Below, piece after piece: positions 1 through 8,379 of a stretch of DNA of 33,289 bases (the first letter of the stretch is position 1; every line of letters begins with the position of its first letter). The notes beneath the pieces are model-generated. The model saw only the letters and a list, made by a program, of their open reading frames with translations, made no database searches and was not told where the DNA came from. Both the position numbers and the translations under genes were made by a program. Source of the DNA: an uncultured Acetatifactor sp. (GTDB lineage: Bacteria > Bacillota > Clostridia > Lachnospirales > Lachnospiraceae); NCBI GenBank assembly GCA_947631615.1, contig CANRLX010000024.1, forward strand, positions 1 through 33,289, in the 5' to 3' direction.

Positions 1-183
1 ACCTCATTCTACCAGAGACTGCAAACTATGTCTCTTTTTCTGCTTATTCTTTTTTGCGCAACTTATTCTACACTACCTTCACTGATAGAGCGGAAATGCT
101 ATGGCGCGGACAACGCCCACATCCACAGCATACCGCCGCAGGACCAGTACATTGTCCGTATTCTGACAATACGCCACACAACA

Positions 184-247
184 AAAAAGTTGACCTGTTT
201 TTGCGTCCTGAATCTCGGTAAACGACGCTAAAGCAGGTCAACTTTTT
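184..247 (-). terminator. Intrinsic terminator-like long hairpin
   Basis: A perfect 14-bp inverted repeat (184-197 with 234-247) is extended inward by about 10 more bp with two mismatches, closed by a loop of about 16 nt. On the minus strand the right arm ends in a run of T (ACTTTTTT), as expected for a rho-independent terminator of the leftward operon. The left arm starts with A and the other strand also ends in T, so it may work in both directions. It lies about 220 nt beyond the stop codon of the phosphonopyruvate decarboxylase gene. Confidence 0.7.
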
Positions 248-302
248 CGATTTGTACAGGCCTCAAACAGCCCGCAAAGTCTTGCCGCTCAAGGCTTTTC
301 AG

Positions 303-332
303 GTATGTGGGAACGCTCGCGTTCCCACATAC
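303..332. repeat. Perfect 30-bp palindrome
   Basis: GTATGTGGGAACGC is followed by TC and then by its exact reverse complement. The 14-bp arms form an uninterrupted stem with almost no loop. There is no T-run on either side, so it is not a standard terminator. It could be an RNA-stabilising 3' hairpin, a dimeric protein site, or a copy of a small palindromic repeat element. Confidence 0.75.
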
Positions 333-470
333 AGAGGAAAAGGCATTGGTATATGGGCGTTTGCGCGGCAGGTATGCGTCAAAAGGCTAGGGCCGGATAG
401 TCCGAGCCAGGTTGCTCCGAACAGACCTGATCCGACAATTTGATAAACATATTTCATATCTTTATTACGT

Positions 471-1583
471 TTACAAATGGGCCATGAAATTCTCTTTGTT
501 TTCCTTTGCAGTTGTGGTAGGACGGCCTAGGTCGTCACGGGCGCCTATGGCGCACTTCACCTCAATGAGGCACAACTCATTTCTCGCCTTGGCCTCTTTC
601 AGCGCCTCGTCCAGTGCCTCGAAGTTGTCCACACTGACTGCGTTGGGGTACCCGCATCCCTTTGCGATCTGCACAAGGTCTACCTTCCCCGCTACTGTCG
701 GCATACCGCCTACCGTCTCATGAGCCCCATTATTGATGACGATATGTACCACATTTTGGGGGCAGTTCGCGCCCATCACCGCCATGGAGCCCATGTGCAT
801 CAGCGCCGCGCCGTCTCCGTCGATGCTCCACACCTTCTTCTCCGGCTTTTGCAGCGCGATACCCAGCGCGATGGAGGAGCTGTGGCCCATAGAGCCCACC
901 GTGAGGAAATCATACCCATGAGACTGGCCGTTGGCCTCCCGGATCTCAAAAAGCTCCCGGCTGGCCTTACCGGTGGTGGACACGATAGGGTCGGTCCCAC
1001 TTACTGCGACGACATGCCGGATGATCTCCTCCCGGCGCATCGTATTGGCATTTTCATACTTTACCTTGCCGTCAAACTCCAGCGCGCCCTTGCGGATGAC
1101 AAAGGCACACTGTTTGCCCTTTGCCCACAGCCGGCGGTACTCCGCCAGCTTCGCCTGCACCTCTTCTTCCGTGGTCTCCTTACCAATGACAAAGCTGGCG
1201 ATGTCCATGTCCTCCAGCAGCTTCACCGTCACCTGGCCCTGGTAGATGTGCTGGGGTTCGTCGTGTACCCCCGGCTCGCCACGCCATCCCACGATGAACA
1301 GGCACGGGATGCCGTATACCTTGTCGTTCATGAGGCTCGCCACCGGGTTTATGATGTTCCCCTCGCCGGAGTTTTGCATGTACACCACGGGCACTTTCCC
1401 TGTCGCCAGGTGGTACCCTGCCGCCAGCGCCGTGCAGTTGCCCTCGTTGGCCGCGATGATGTGGTGCTTCGGGTCTATCCCATACGTCGCCATCAGCCAG
1501 TTGCACAGCGCCTTCAGCTGCGAATCCGGCACACCGGTGAAAAACTCCGCGCCTATGCTCTTTATCAGTTGTTCTACCCTCAT
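471..1583 (-). CDS. aepY: Phosphonopyruvate decarboxylase (TPP-dependent)
   Basis: The 370-residue product matches the usual length of phosphonopyruvate decarboxylases. These enzymes convert phosphonopyruvate to phosphonoacetaldehyde plus CO2 and pull the unfavourable PEP mutase reaction forward. The catalytic Glu sits in AANEGN near residue 47, and the thiamine-diphosphate signature runs from GDG (256-258) to NN (284-285). The start is the ATG preceded by GGAG, 19 nt after the PEP mutase stop. Sulfopyruvate decarboxylase is a related possibility, but the adjacent PEP mutase makes phosphonopyruvate the likely substrate. It is the last gene of the operon. No transaminase or reductase to use the phosphonoacetaldehyde follows it. 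Confidence 0.92.
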   Translation of the reverse strand: MRVEQLIKSIGAEFFTGVPDSQLKALCNWLMATYGIDPKHHIIAANEGNCTALAAGYHLATGKVPVVYMQNSGEGNIINPVASLMNDKVYGIPCLFIVGWRGEPGVHDEPQHIYQGQVTVKLLEDMDIASFVIGKETTEEEVQAKLAEYRRLWAKGKQCAFVIRKGALEFDGKVKYENANTMRREEIIRHVVAVSGTDPIVSTTGKASRELFEIREANGQSHGYDFLTVGSMGHSSSIALGIALQKPEKKVWSIDGDGAALMHMGSMAVMGANCPQNVVHIVINNGAHETVGGMPTVAGKVDLVQIAKGCGYPNAVSVDNFEALDEALKEAKARNELCLIEVKCAIGARDDLGRPTTTAKENKENFMAHL

Positions 1584-1602
1584 TTGTTCTCCGCTGCCTC
1601 TC

Positions 1603-2901
1603 TCACAGTTCGTCTATCAGCGTGATGATCTGCTTGATGGGCATCAGCCGGCTGTCTACCTCCTGCGCCCGGTGGTACTTCAGGATATCCTCCGCCGTCT
1701 GCTGCATCGCAGGGAAAGCGCTGCGCGTCAGCTGGTTGGCGTAGATGACGATGTTCACGCCGTGGGCGACCAATTCCGCCTCCGTCACCGAGTTGAAGGA
1801 CGAGGGCACCACTACGATCGGCGTCATCTTGTTGTCCGCACGGAACTTGTCGCAGAACGCCAGTATCTCCGCAGGGTCCTTCTTCCGGCTGTGGATCATG
1901 ACCCCGTCCGCGCCGGCTTCCACATAGGCATGGGCACGCGCAAGCGCGTCCTCCATTCCCCGTTCCAAGATCAGACTCTCGATCCGCGCGATGATCATGA
2001 AATCATCCGTCAGCTGTACCTTTTTCCCAGCTCGGATCTTCTCACAGAAATGCTCGATCGTATCCTGGGTCTGCTCCACTTCGGTGCCGAACAAGGAGTT
2101 CTTCTTCAGGCCGGTCTTGTCCTCGATGATGACAGCCGACACGCCCATCCGCTCCAGAGAGCGCACGTTATACACGAAGTGTTCGATCAAGCCGCCCGTG
2201 TCCCCGTCGAAGATGATGGGCTTCGTCGTCACCTCCATCACGTCGTCGATGGTCCGCATCCGCGACGTGATGTCCACCAGTTCGATGTCCGGCTTGCCCT
2301 TTGCCGTGCTGTCGCAAAGAGAACTGATCCACATCGCGTCGTACTGGTCGTACTCCCCGTTGTGTTCCACCACCGTCTTCTCCGCGATCAGCCCCGTCAG
2401 GCCGCTGTGCACCTCGATGGTCTTCACGATCGGGCACAGTTCCAGCAGCCGGCGCAGGCGCTTGCGCCGGTACTCCGGCATCGCCAGCTTTTCCTTCATC
2501 CGCGCGTCGATCCGCTTGACGTTTTCGTTGTATGTATAGGGCACGTCCACGATCTGCCCGCCGTATTCGCTCAGCAGCCGCTCCACGTTGTCCCGGATCG
2601 CCTTCAGCGTCCCCGTCTTCCAGTTGTCCCCATGGATCACATAGTCCGGATGCAGCTTTGCGATCACGTCGTCATAGTGGATGTCCTCCTGCACGATCAC
2701 ACGGCTCACGCCCTCGATTGCCTGGACCATCGCAAAACGCTCTGCAAAGTCGATGGTGAAAAACCGGTTATACCGTATCACCGCTTTGTCACTCAGCACG
2801 CCTACCACAACATCGCCCAGCTTTTGCGCTTCGTGGATGATATTCATATGCCCCTCATGGATCACGTCCGTGCAAAAGCATGTATATACCGTCTTGGCCA
2901 T
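1603..2901 (-). CDS. pepM: PEP mutase with N-terminal cytidylyltransferase-like domain
   Basis: The 432-residue protein has two parts. Residues 1-135 form a nucleotidyltransferase fold with the HxGH motif (HEGH, 15-18). Residues about 160-432 are phosphoenolpyruvate mutase, with DGDTGG (232-237) and the diagnostic EDKxxxKxNS element (EDKTGLKKNS, 260-269). It rearranges PEP to phosphonopyruvate, the entry reaction of phosphonate biosynthesis. The ATG at 2901 was chosen because GGAG precedes it and it follows the upstream gene by 14 nt; an upstream extension is possible but unsupported. The end of the nucleotidyltransferase domain lacks the Ser-rich third motif seen in the neighbouring stand-alone enzyme (NENVKR in place of GVSSSM). 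The fused domain may therefore be structural or substrate-guiding rather than catalytic. PEP mutase fused to cytidylyltransferase is known from phosphonate loci that make CMP-activated phosphonates. Confidence 0.93.
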   Translation of the reverse strand: MAKTVYTCFCTDVIHEGHMNIIHEAQKLGDVVVGVLSDKAVIRYNRFFTIDFAERFAMVQAIEGVSRVIVQEDIHYDDVIAKLHPDYVIHGDNWKTGTLKAIRDNVERLLSEYGGQIVDVPYTYNENVKRIDARMKEKLAMPEYRRKRLRRLLELCPIVKTIEVHSGLTGLIAEKTVVEHNGEYDQYDAMWISSLCDSTAKGKPDIELVDITSRMRTIDDVMEVTTKPIIFDGDTGGLIEHFVYNVRSLERMGVSAVIIEDKTGLKKNSLFGTEVEQTQDTIEHFCEKIRAGKKVQLTDDFMIIARIESLILERGMEDALARAHAYVEAGADGVMIHSRKKDPAEILAFCDKFRADNKMTPIVVVPSSFNSVTEAELVAHGVNIVIYANQLTRSAFPAMQQTAEDILKYHRAQEVDSRLMPIKQIITLIDEL

Positions 2902-2915
2902 TTCCCTTGCGCTCC

Positions 2916-3341
2916 TTACTGTCTCTCTTTTATCTTCTGCATGATCATGCTGGAGGACACGCCCTTCGTATACTCCGGCTCCACGATCTCGCCGCCCCAT
3001 TCAGCCATGACCTTTATCGCCTTCTCACGCACGGCCGCCAGCGGCCCCTCCCGCCAGTCCGTGCCGTGCACCATGTACCGGGGCTTATACTTGCGCAGAT
3101 TGTCCTCGTAGTCCCGCGTCAGCTGCGGCACGACCTCGCTCACGCCCTTGATGTTCTCGATTACGATCTTCCGCTGCTCATAGGGCATATAGGGCACCCG
3201 CTTATAGGACGCGATGGCCTCGTCCGTGAACAGCCCCACGATCACTCTGCCGTGTTCAGCCGCGATGCGGATGATGTTGATATGTCCGGGATGAACGATA
3301 TCTGCCGCCATGGGGACATATACTAAGTCCTCTGCCATCAC
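2916..3341 (-). CDS. Stand-alone cytidylyltransferase (phosphonate activation, putative)
   Basis: The 141-residue protein of the glycerol-3-phosphate/ethanolamine-phosphate cytidylyltransferase type has HPGH at 17-20 and a C-terminal Ser-rich motif (YTKGVSSSMI). Both nucleotide-binding signatures are intact. By analogy with PntC-type enzymes it would couple CTP to a phosphonate or phosphate alcohol, giving a CMP-linked donor for LicD transferases. The precise substrate cannot be read from sequence. The start is GTG at 3341 or ATG at 3338; either overlaps the radical SAM stop codon. It lies directly upstream of the PEP mutase fusion, whose N-terminal domain is a diverged relative. Confidence 0.82.
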   Translation of the reverse strand: MMAEDLVYVPMAADIVHPGHINIIRIAAEHGRVIVGLFTDEAIASYKRVPYMPYEQRKIVIENIKGVSEVVPQLTRDYEDNLRKYKPRYMVHGTDWREGPLAAVREKAIKVMAEWGGEIVEPEYTKGVSSSMIMQKIKERQ

Positions 3342-4369
3342 TGCGACCTCTTTTCTACACGCTGCCGGACCAGCGTGTCGTCAAACACATACTCCGTGAC
3401 ATGGGAACACTCCGGCGTCAGCGGCTTTGCCGGCCGCAGGCAGCGGTGTACGCACCCGTCGCACAGCGTCCCGCCCAAGTCGTCCTCCATGAACCGCCGG
3501 CGCATATCCTTCATCTTCTCCCCGTACCAGCCGTCCTTCAGCGACACCTTGTTCAGGTCCGCCACGATCAGCATATTCTCATAGTCCGCGTTCTCGATCG
3601 ACAGATACCCCTCATATGTCACCGAGATGGCGTCGAAGGGCAGATTGCATTTGCGCCGCGGCGCCTCGTCGCTCACGCACCGCAGATACGTCTCGATCTC
3701 CGGCATGTACCCGCCTTGGTTGTACACATACTTGAACACCACCTGGTCGCACATGTCGCCGAACAGTTCATAGTACTTGTCCTTCATGTTCTCTGTGTAC
3801 CGCGTCAGGATGCCCGTCACATAGATCTTGAACGTCTTCCCCGTCTCTTTCCGGTACTGGTTCAGATACTTCAGGTGTTCCACTACCTTGTCGAAGTCAT
3901 CGCGGCCGTGGATGAACTTATACAGTTCCCGCTCCGGCGCGTTGATGGAAAACTTCAGGCTGTCCAGTCCCGCATCGATCACCGCACGGATCTTCTCCGG
4001 CGTCGCCAGAGACCCGTTGGACGTCAAATACACATATGTGTACCCGATCTGCTTTGCCTTGGCGATGTATTCCGGCAGTTCCGGCACCAAAAACGGCTCG
4101 CCGGTGGCGTAGAATCCTACCTCCCGGGTCCCCAGGTCATACGCCTGCTGCAAAATATCGAATGCCAGGGCCTTGTTGATCTTCCCTACTTTGCGCTGCA
4201 TCTTCTGATGCGCGCAGAATATGCACTCATGGTTGCACGCGTTGGATACCTCCATCAGGAAGTTCGTCTTCGGGAATGGCGGCTCCAGGCTGTAAAGTTC
4301 GCTTCTGTCCGCCGTCTTCAGCCGTACCCGCTCCTGCAGATCTACGTCCTTACCCATCTGTTCACTCAT
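3338..4369 (-). CDS. Radical SAM protein with SPASM-like C-terminus
   Basis: The 343-residue protein has the radical SAM cluster motif CNHECIFC (Cys45, Cys49, Cys52: CX3CX2C), an ATGEP element following the barrel's second strand, and a Cys-rich C-terminus (CDGCVHRC followed by a later Cys), which suggests an auxiliary iron-sulfur cluster as in SPASM/twitch enzymes. No cobalamin domain is visible. It overlaps the cytidylyltransferase gene by 4 nt and is preceded by a very strong AGGAGG site, so it probably heads the phosphonate sub-cluster. Its substrate could be a phosphonate intermediate or a sugar nucleotide; the sequence does not decide this. Confidence 0.85.
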   Translation of the reverse strand: MSEQMGKDVDLQERVRLKTADRSELYSLEPPFPKTNFLMEVSNACNHECIFCAHQKMQRKVGKINKALAFDILQQAYDLGTREVGFYATGEPFLVPELPEYIAKAKQIGYTYVYLTSNGSLATPEKIRAVIDAGLDSLKFSINAPERELYKFIHGRDDFDKVVEHLKYLNQYRKETGKTFKIYVTGILTRYTENMKDKYYELFGDMCDQVVFKYVYNQGGYMPEIETYLRCVSDEAPRRKCNLPFDAISVTYEGYLSIENADYENMLIVADLNKVSLKDGWYGEKMKDMRRRFMEDDLGGTLCDGCVHRCLRPAKPLTPECSHVTEYVFDDTLVRQRVEKRSQ

Positions 4370-4376
4370 TCGTATG

Positions 4377-4383
4377 TCCTCCT
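4377..4383 (-). promoter_or_regulatory. Strong Shine-Dalgarno (AGGAGGA) of the phosphonate sub-cluster
   Basis: Coding-strand AGGAGGA lies 7 nt upstream of the ATG at 4369. The 68-nt gap above this gene contrasts with the mostly overlapping genes just upstream. The four phosphonate genes therefore probably receive independent translation initiation. Confidence 0.7.
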
Positions 4384-4437
4384 AAATAAAAACATTTTTC
4401 CTTCTTCTTTGCTGCTACAGCAACAATATCATCCTGA

Positions 4438-5307
4438 TCATCCTGCCAGGGACAGCAGATACTGGCCATACTCTGTCATCTTGAGTTCTTCGCCCAGTTT
4501 GCGCAGCTGTCTGTCGTCTATGAACCCCCGGCGCCAGGCTATCTCCTCGATGCAGGAGATATAAAAGCCCTGCATCTCCTGCACTGTTTTGACGAACCCG
4601 CTGGCCTTGTGCATACCTTTGGGTGAGCCCGTATCCAGCCACACCATCCCGCGGCCCATCACCGTCACGCGAAGCTGCCCACGCCGCAGGTACTCGTTGT
4701 TCACCGCCGTGATCTCCAGCTCGCCCCGGGCAGACGGCCGGATATTCTTCGCGATGGCGATGACGTCGTTGTTGTAGAAATACAGTCCTGGCACCGCGTA
4801 ATTTGACTTCGGCTCCGCCGGCTTCTCCTCTATGGAAATGACATGGTGCTTTTCGTCGAACTCCACCACCCCAAAGGCGCTGGGGTCCGTCACCGGGTAG
4901 CCAAATATCGCCGCACCGCTCTCCTGTACCTGCTCTTTCGCCTGCTGCAGAAGTCCTGAGAAATATTGCCCGTAGAACACGTTGTCCCCCAGCACCAGGC
5001 ACACGCTGTCGCCGCCGATGAACTGCTCCCCTATCAGGAACGCCTCCGCCAGTCCGCGTGGCTGCTCCTGCACCGCATACTCGATATGTACCCCGATACG
5101 GGACCCGTCGCCCAGCAGATGCTTATATCCGCCTATCGCCTCCGGCGAGGAGATGACCAATATGTCCCGGATGTTCGCCAGCAGCAGCACCGACAGCGGG
5201 TAATAAATGAGCGGCTTGTCGTAGATAGGCAGCAGCTGCTTTGAAACTGATATGGTGTTCGGGTACAGCCGCGTGCCCTTGCCGCCCGCCAGTATGATCC
5301 CTTTCAT
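4438..5307 (-). CDS. rfbA: Glucose-1-phosphate thymidylyltransferase
   Basis: The 289-residue product has the length typical of RmlA/RfbA and the N-terminal signature GGKGTRLYP (8-16), then PKQ-type residues ([11 protein letters not shown]). It makes dTDP-glucose from glucose-1-phosphate and dTTP, the entry to dTDP-6-deoxyhexoses. The start overlaps the Glf stop by 4 nt. No dTDP-glucose 4,6-dehydratase (RmlB) or RmlD gene is in the window. RmlA must therefore feed an RmlB encoded elsewhere, whose product would enter the dideoxyhexose genes upstream. Confidence 0.94.
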   Translation of the reverse strand: MKGIILAGGKGTRLYPNTISVSKQLLPIYDKPLIYYPLSVLLLANIRDILVISSPEAIGGYKHLLGDGSRIGVHIEYAVQEQPRGLAEAFLIGEQFIGGDSVCLVLGDNVFYGQYFSGLLQQAKEQVQESGAAIFGYPVTDPSAFGVVEFDEKHHVISIEEKPAEPKSNYAVPGLYFYNNDVIAIAKNIRPSARGELEITAVNNEYLRRGQLRVTVMGRGMVWLDTGSPKGMHKASGFVKTVQEMQGFYISCIEEIAWRRGFIDDRQLRKLGEELKMTEYGQYLLSLAG

Positions 5308-6485
5308 ATTCTCTCTATGCGTCCTTTTATCTCTTCAAATTTCGCCAGCGCGTGCTCGATGCACACGTCCATGTTGTAATACCTGAATTCCGCCAGCCGC
5401 CCGCACAGCACGATGTTCCCGTACTTCTCCGCCTCGGCAAGATACTGCCCGTACAGCTTCTGGCTGGCCTCTGTCAGCACGGGATAGTACGGGATGTTCG
5501 CCTTCCCGTCCGCCGGGTCATAGTCCAGCGGATATTCTGTCGCTATCATGGACACAGGCATATCCTGGTCCAGACCATAGGTGATCTTCTTGTATTCTGT
5601 GCTCCGGGTATACCCCGCCGCCTGGGGATAGGACACGATCTCGCTGGGCAGGATGCTTTTTCTGTTCTCGTAGGTATACCGTATGTCCAGCGACCGATAG
5701 GGCAGGCGCCCATACTTCAGCCCGAACAGTTCGTCTATGTTTCCCGTGAAGATGAGCATCTCCACCTGCCGCCCGTCATAGGTGATACGCCGGGCCGCCT
5801 CGTCGAAGGCGATGTGCTCCAGCGCGTCCACCCCACACCGCACCTCGATGTTCGGATGGTCCAGCATATTTTGGATGAGCGCCGTGAATCCCTTCTCAGG
5901 CAGGTACTGAAAGTCCTTGTTCAGGTACCGGGCGTCAAAGCTCATCGCCATGGGCACCCGGTCCAGCACGTACTTGTCGATCTGCTCCGGCTGCAGGCCC
6001 CACTGCTTGCTGGTATAGGTCCTGTACGCCTTCTCAAAGAGGAGATTCCCGTACTCGCTGATGTCCGGGTCTTCATGGTCCACCAGTTCCAGGATGGGCA
6101 CCCGGTCGCGGCCGCAGAACGCCTCCCGCAGCTTCTTGAGCAGCCCCTCCGACTTCTTCGCCCCTACCAGCTGCTGCACCGTCCGGAAGTTGAACGGCAG
6201 CTGCACATACCGTCCGTCTATGAAGCTCAAAAGGTGGGTGTCGTGGGGAAACAGCTCCCCGTACTGCTCCAGAAACTCGATGATGAAGTACTTGTTCGTG
6301 TTGAGAAAATGCGGGCCGTACTTCTGCACCAGTATGCCGTGCCGGTCGTACTCGTCGTACATATTGCCGCCGATGTGGTCCCGTTTCTCAACGACCGTGA
6401 CCTTCCGCCCGCACTCCTCCGCGATCTTCCGCGCCAGGATGCTCCCGGAAAACCCTGTCCCTACAATGATGATGTCGCTATTCAA
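5304..6485 (-). CDS. glf: UDP-galactopyranose mutase
   Basis: The 393-residue flavoprotein has an N-terminal FAD-binding GTGFSG motif (9-14), EKRDHIGGN and the KYGPHFLNT segment typical of Glf. It interconverts UDP-galactopyranose and UDP-galactofuranose, which implies galactofuranose in the polymer. The start is a TTG at 6485, three bases after the upstream SDR stop; no in-frame ATG fits. The C-terminal substrate-binding region (RYYNMD near the end) is intact, so the enzyme should be functional. Confidence 0.95.
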   Translation of the reverse strand: MNSDIIIVGTGFSGSILARKIAEECGRKVTVVEKRDHIGGNMYDEYDRHGILVQKYGPHFLNTNKYFIIEFLEQYGELFPHDTHLLSFIDGRYVQLPFNFRTVQQLVGAKKSEGLLKKLREAFCGRDRVPILELVDHEDPDISEYGNLLFEKAYRTYTSKQWGLQPEQIDKYVLDRVPMAMSFDARYLNKDFQYLPEKGFTALIQNMLDHPNIEVRCGVDALEHIAFDEAARRITYDGRQVEMLIFTGNIDELFGLKYGRLPYRSLDIRYTYENRKSILPSEIVSYPQAAGYTRSTEYKKITYGLDQDMPVSMIATEYPLDYDPADGKANIPYYPVLTEASQKLYGQYLAEAEKYGNIVLCGRLAEFRYYNMDVCIEHALAKFEEIKGRIERI

Positions 6486-6488
6486 AAC

Positions 6489-7409
6489 TCATCCACCCTC
6501 TGTCTGTTTTTGTATCCACTCCGCCGTCCGGCGCACACCCTCTTCCATGGAAATGGCCGGCTCATAACCCGCGTCGTTATACAGCGCGTCCATGTCTATG
6601 AGAGAGTAGTCTATAGGCGCCCCATCCGGGTACTCACCGAACTGCAATTCCATATCCGGCGCAAGTGCGTCCCGCATCCTGCACACGATTTGCCGGAACG
6701 TCTGCATTTCCCGGTGCCCCACATAATAAGTCTTGTTCAGTGCACCCTTCTCCGCTATGGCGATCAGGCCGGACACCACGTCGTCCACATACGTGCAGTC
6801 ATACAGGTTCTCTCCTGTCGCCAGCTTGGGGGTCTTCCCGGCCAGGAAACTCTTAATGAGTACATTCTCGATCATCCCGGACCGATCCCCCGCGCCGTAT
6901 ACGCTGGACAAAACCGCCGTATTCCACCCAACGCCCATCTGCCCCGCCTGGATGCGGCACAGAAGCGCCGCCGTATTTTTTGCCGCTCCATAGATGCAGG
7001 ACACCCGCGGCGTTCCCTCGTCCGAGAGCATATACCGCTGGGCCTCCAGCTGCACGATGGTACTGGTCAAAATGAATCGTTCGCAACTCAGCTTTGCCGC
7101 CTGCGCCACCATGTCGCATGCAGCCTTCGCGTTTTGCAGTTGCAGCGCATAATCCCGGAATGGCGCTCCCCAAGTCCCGTTCCACGCCAAGTGAAAACAC
7201 ACATCAAATCCACGAATATTTATCTTTTCCGCCAGATGTGGGTATTCGGAAAAATCCGCCTCCACGATATGGAGGTTTTCATTTTTTATATCGTCCAGCT
7301 TCCTGCCATCCCGGACAACAGCCCAGACTTCGGTACCCTGCTCCAGCAGCTTCTCCGTCAGCGCCCGGCCTATGAATCCCGTCGCACCTGTCACGATGGC
7401 CCGGGTCAT
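6489..7409 (-). CDS. NAD(P)-dependent sugar epimerase/reductase (extended SDR), copy 1
   Basis: The 306-residue extended short-chain dehydrogenase has TGATGFIG near the N-terminus (cofactor) and a catalytic YxxxK (YGAAK). It is clearly paralogous to the products of the two SDR genes upstream in the operon (9909-9007 and 8379-7468), sharing the start pattern AIVTGATGFIGRALTEKLLEQG. It probably reduces or epimerises a 4-keto-deoxysugar nucleotide. It ends in Glu-Gly-Gly just before the TTG of glf and has no long G-run, unlike its two paralogues. The exact sugar is not determinable. Confidence 0.85.
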   Translation of the reverse strand: MTRAIVTGATGFIGRALTEKLLEQGTEVWAVVRDGRKLDDIKNENLHIVEADFSEYPHLAEKINIRGFDVCFHLAWNGTWGAPFRDYALQLQNAKAACDMVAQAAKLSCERFILTSTIVQLEAQRYMLSDEGTPRVSCIYGAAKNTAALLCRIQAGQMGVGWNTAVLSSVYGAGDRSGMIENVLIKSFLAGKTPKLATGENLYDCTYVDDVVSGLIAIAEKGALNKTYYVGHREMQTFRQIVCRMRDALAPDMELQFGEYPDGAPIDYSLIDMDALYNDAGYEPAISMEEGVRRTAEWIQKQTEGG

Positions 7410-7467
7410 GACAGCGCCCTCTTAAGCAGCGCAGGGTGAACGGCAACAACACAAGCCTCTCTATGCG

Positions 7468-8379
7468 TTACCCCCCCGCCAGCCAGGCGGCCGTGCAGCG
7501 GATGCTCTCGGCAAAATCCGCCTGACACTCAAAGCCCGTATCCCGGTACAGTGCGTCCAGGTCTATATACCCATAATTCAGCGCCGGCGCGTCGGGATAT
7601 TCCCCAAAGCCCAGCTCCGTTTCCGGCGATAAGATGTCCCGCAATTGGGTCATCCAGGCCTTGAACGTCCGCAGCTTTCTGTGCCCGATATAGTAATCCC
7701 GGTTTTCCCTGCCGTGTTCTCCTACAGCAAACAGCCCCGCCGCCACATCGTCGATGTACACCAGGTCATACAGGTTATTTCCCTCGATAAGACGGGGCCG
7801 GATGCCTTCCGAAAGCTGCTCCATCACGATGTTGGGAAGGGTCCTCGCAGGATTTCCTTCCCCATAGGGCATGGCGATCAGCGCTGTTGAAAACTCCATC
7901 CCGCCATTGTGCGCCAGCGTCTTTCCCATGATCTCTGCTGCCAGCTTCCCCATGGAATAAATGCACGTATAGCGGGGAAAGACCGTCTCATCCTCTATGA
8001 GGCTCCTCAGCTCTACCGTGTTGACTGTGCTGGCCAGCACGAACCGTTTTACGCCCATGTTTATGGCGCTCACAACTGCATCACAAGTGTGCTTTGCGTT
8101 TTCCAGCTGAAGCGAATAGTCCCTCAGCGCCTCGCCTCCGAAGCCGCCGGCAAAAGCGCAGTGATAGAGCACGTCCACATCCCGCGCATCAATGGCTTCA
8201 CCCAGCCGCCCATAGCCCTCAAAAGAAACACGGAAAGTCTTTGCACCGCGGGAATATAATTCGTTCAGTTTTTGCTCATCTCTGCCGACAGCTTCCACCT
8301 CGACCCCCTGCTCCAGCAGCTTTTCCGTCAGCGCACGGCCTATAAACCCGGTCGCACCTGTCACCACCGCCCGCCTCAT
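7468..8379 (-). CDS. NAD(P)-dependent sugar epimerase/reductase (extended SDR), copy 2, with 3' G7 tract
   Basis: The 303-residue extended SDR has TGATGFIG at the N-terminus and YSMGK as the YxxxK site. The ATG at 8379 overlaps the stop of the upstream RmlC-type gene (ATGA), which fixes the start. In the present sequence the gene stops at TAA immediately after a run of seven G. With eight G the frame would continue for 22 more codons (ending at 7406) and its TGA would overlap the ATG of the next SDR. The conserved domain ends before the tract, so the short form is probably active. Likely a 4-ketoreductase or epimerase of a deoxyhexose nucleotide. Confidence 0.85.
   Translation of the reverse strand: MRRAVVTGATGFIGRALTEKLLEQGVEVEAVGRDEQKLNELYSRGAKTFRVSFEGYGRLGEAIDARDVDVLYHCAFAGGFGGEALRDYSLQLENAKHTCDAVVSAINMGVKRFVLASTVNTVELRSLIEDETVFPRYTCIYSMGKLAAEIMGKTLAHNGGMEFSTALIAMPYGEGNPARTLPNIVMEQLSEGIRPRLIEGNNLYDLVYIDDVAAGLFAVGEHGRENRDYYIGHRKLRTFKAWMTQLRDILSPETELGFGEYPDAPALNYGYIDLDALYRDTGFECQADFAESIRCTAAWLAGG
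7471..7477 (-). repeat. Homopolymeric G7 tract at SDR copy 2 3' end
   Basis: Seven G on the coding strand, context CTGGC-G7-TAAC. The tract forms the last two Gly codons and abuts the TAA stop. A change of +1 opens the frame that reaches the next gene's start. The same 14 bases CTGGC-G7-TA occur at the internal tract 19021-19027. Confidence 0.85.

Larger units (their letters stand above)
1..470. other. Non-coding 3' flank of the operon
   Basis: I see no convincing gene here. Short open frames on the plus strand have no recognisable family features or ribosome binding sites. The stretch holds a long terminator-like hairpin (184-247) and a separate perfect palindrome (303-332). It lies downstream of the last phosphonate gene, so it probably marks the end of the operon. 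Confidence 0.6.

Noticed and set aside
28..443. Short plus-strand open frames in the left flank
   Set aside because: They cross the terminator hairpin or palindrome, lack ribosome binding sites and match no known family.
4409..4423. Small hairpin TTGCTG-CTA-CAGCAA between RmlA and the radical SAM gene
   Set aside because: Only six base pairs and no T-run on the transcribed strand, so a terminator is not supported.
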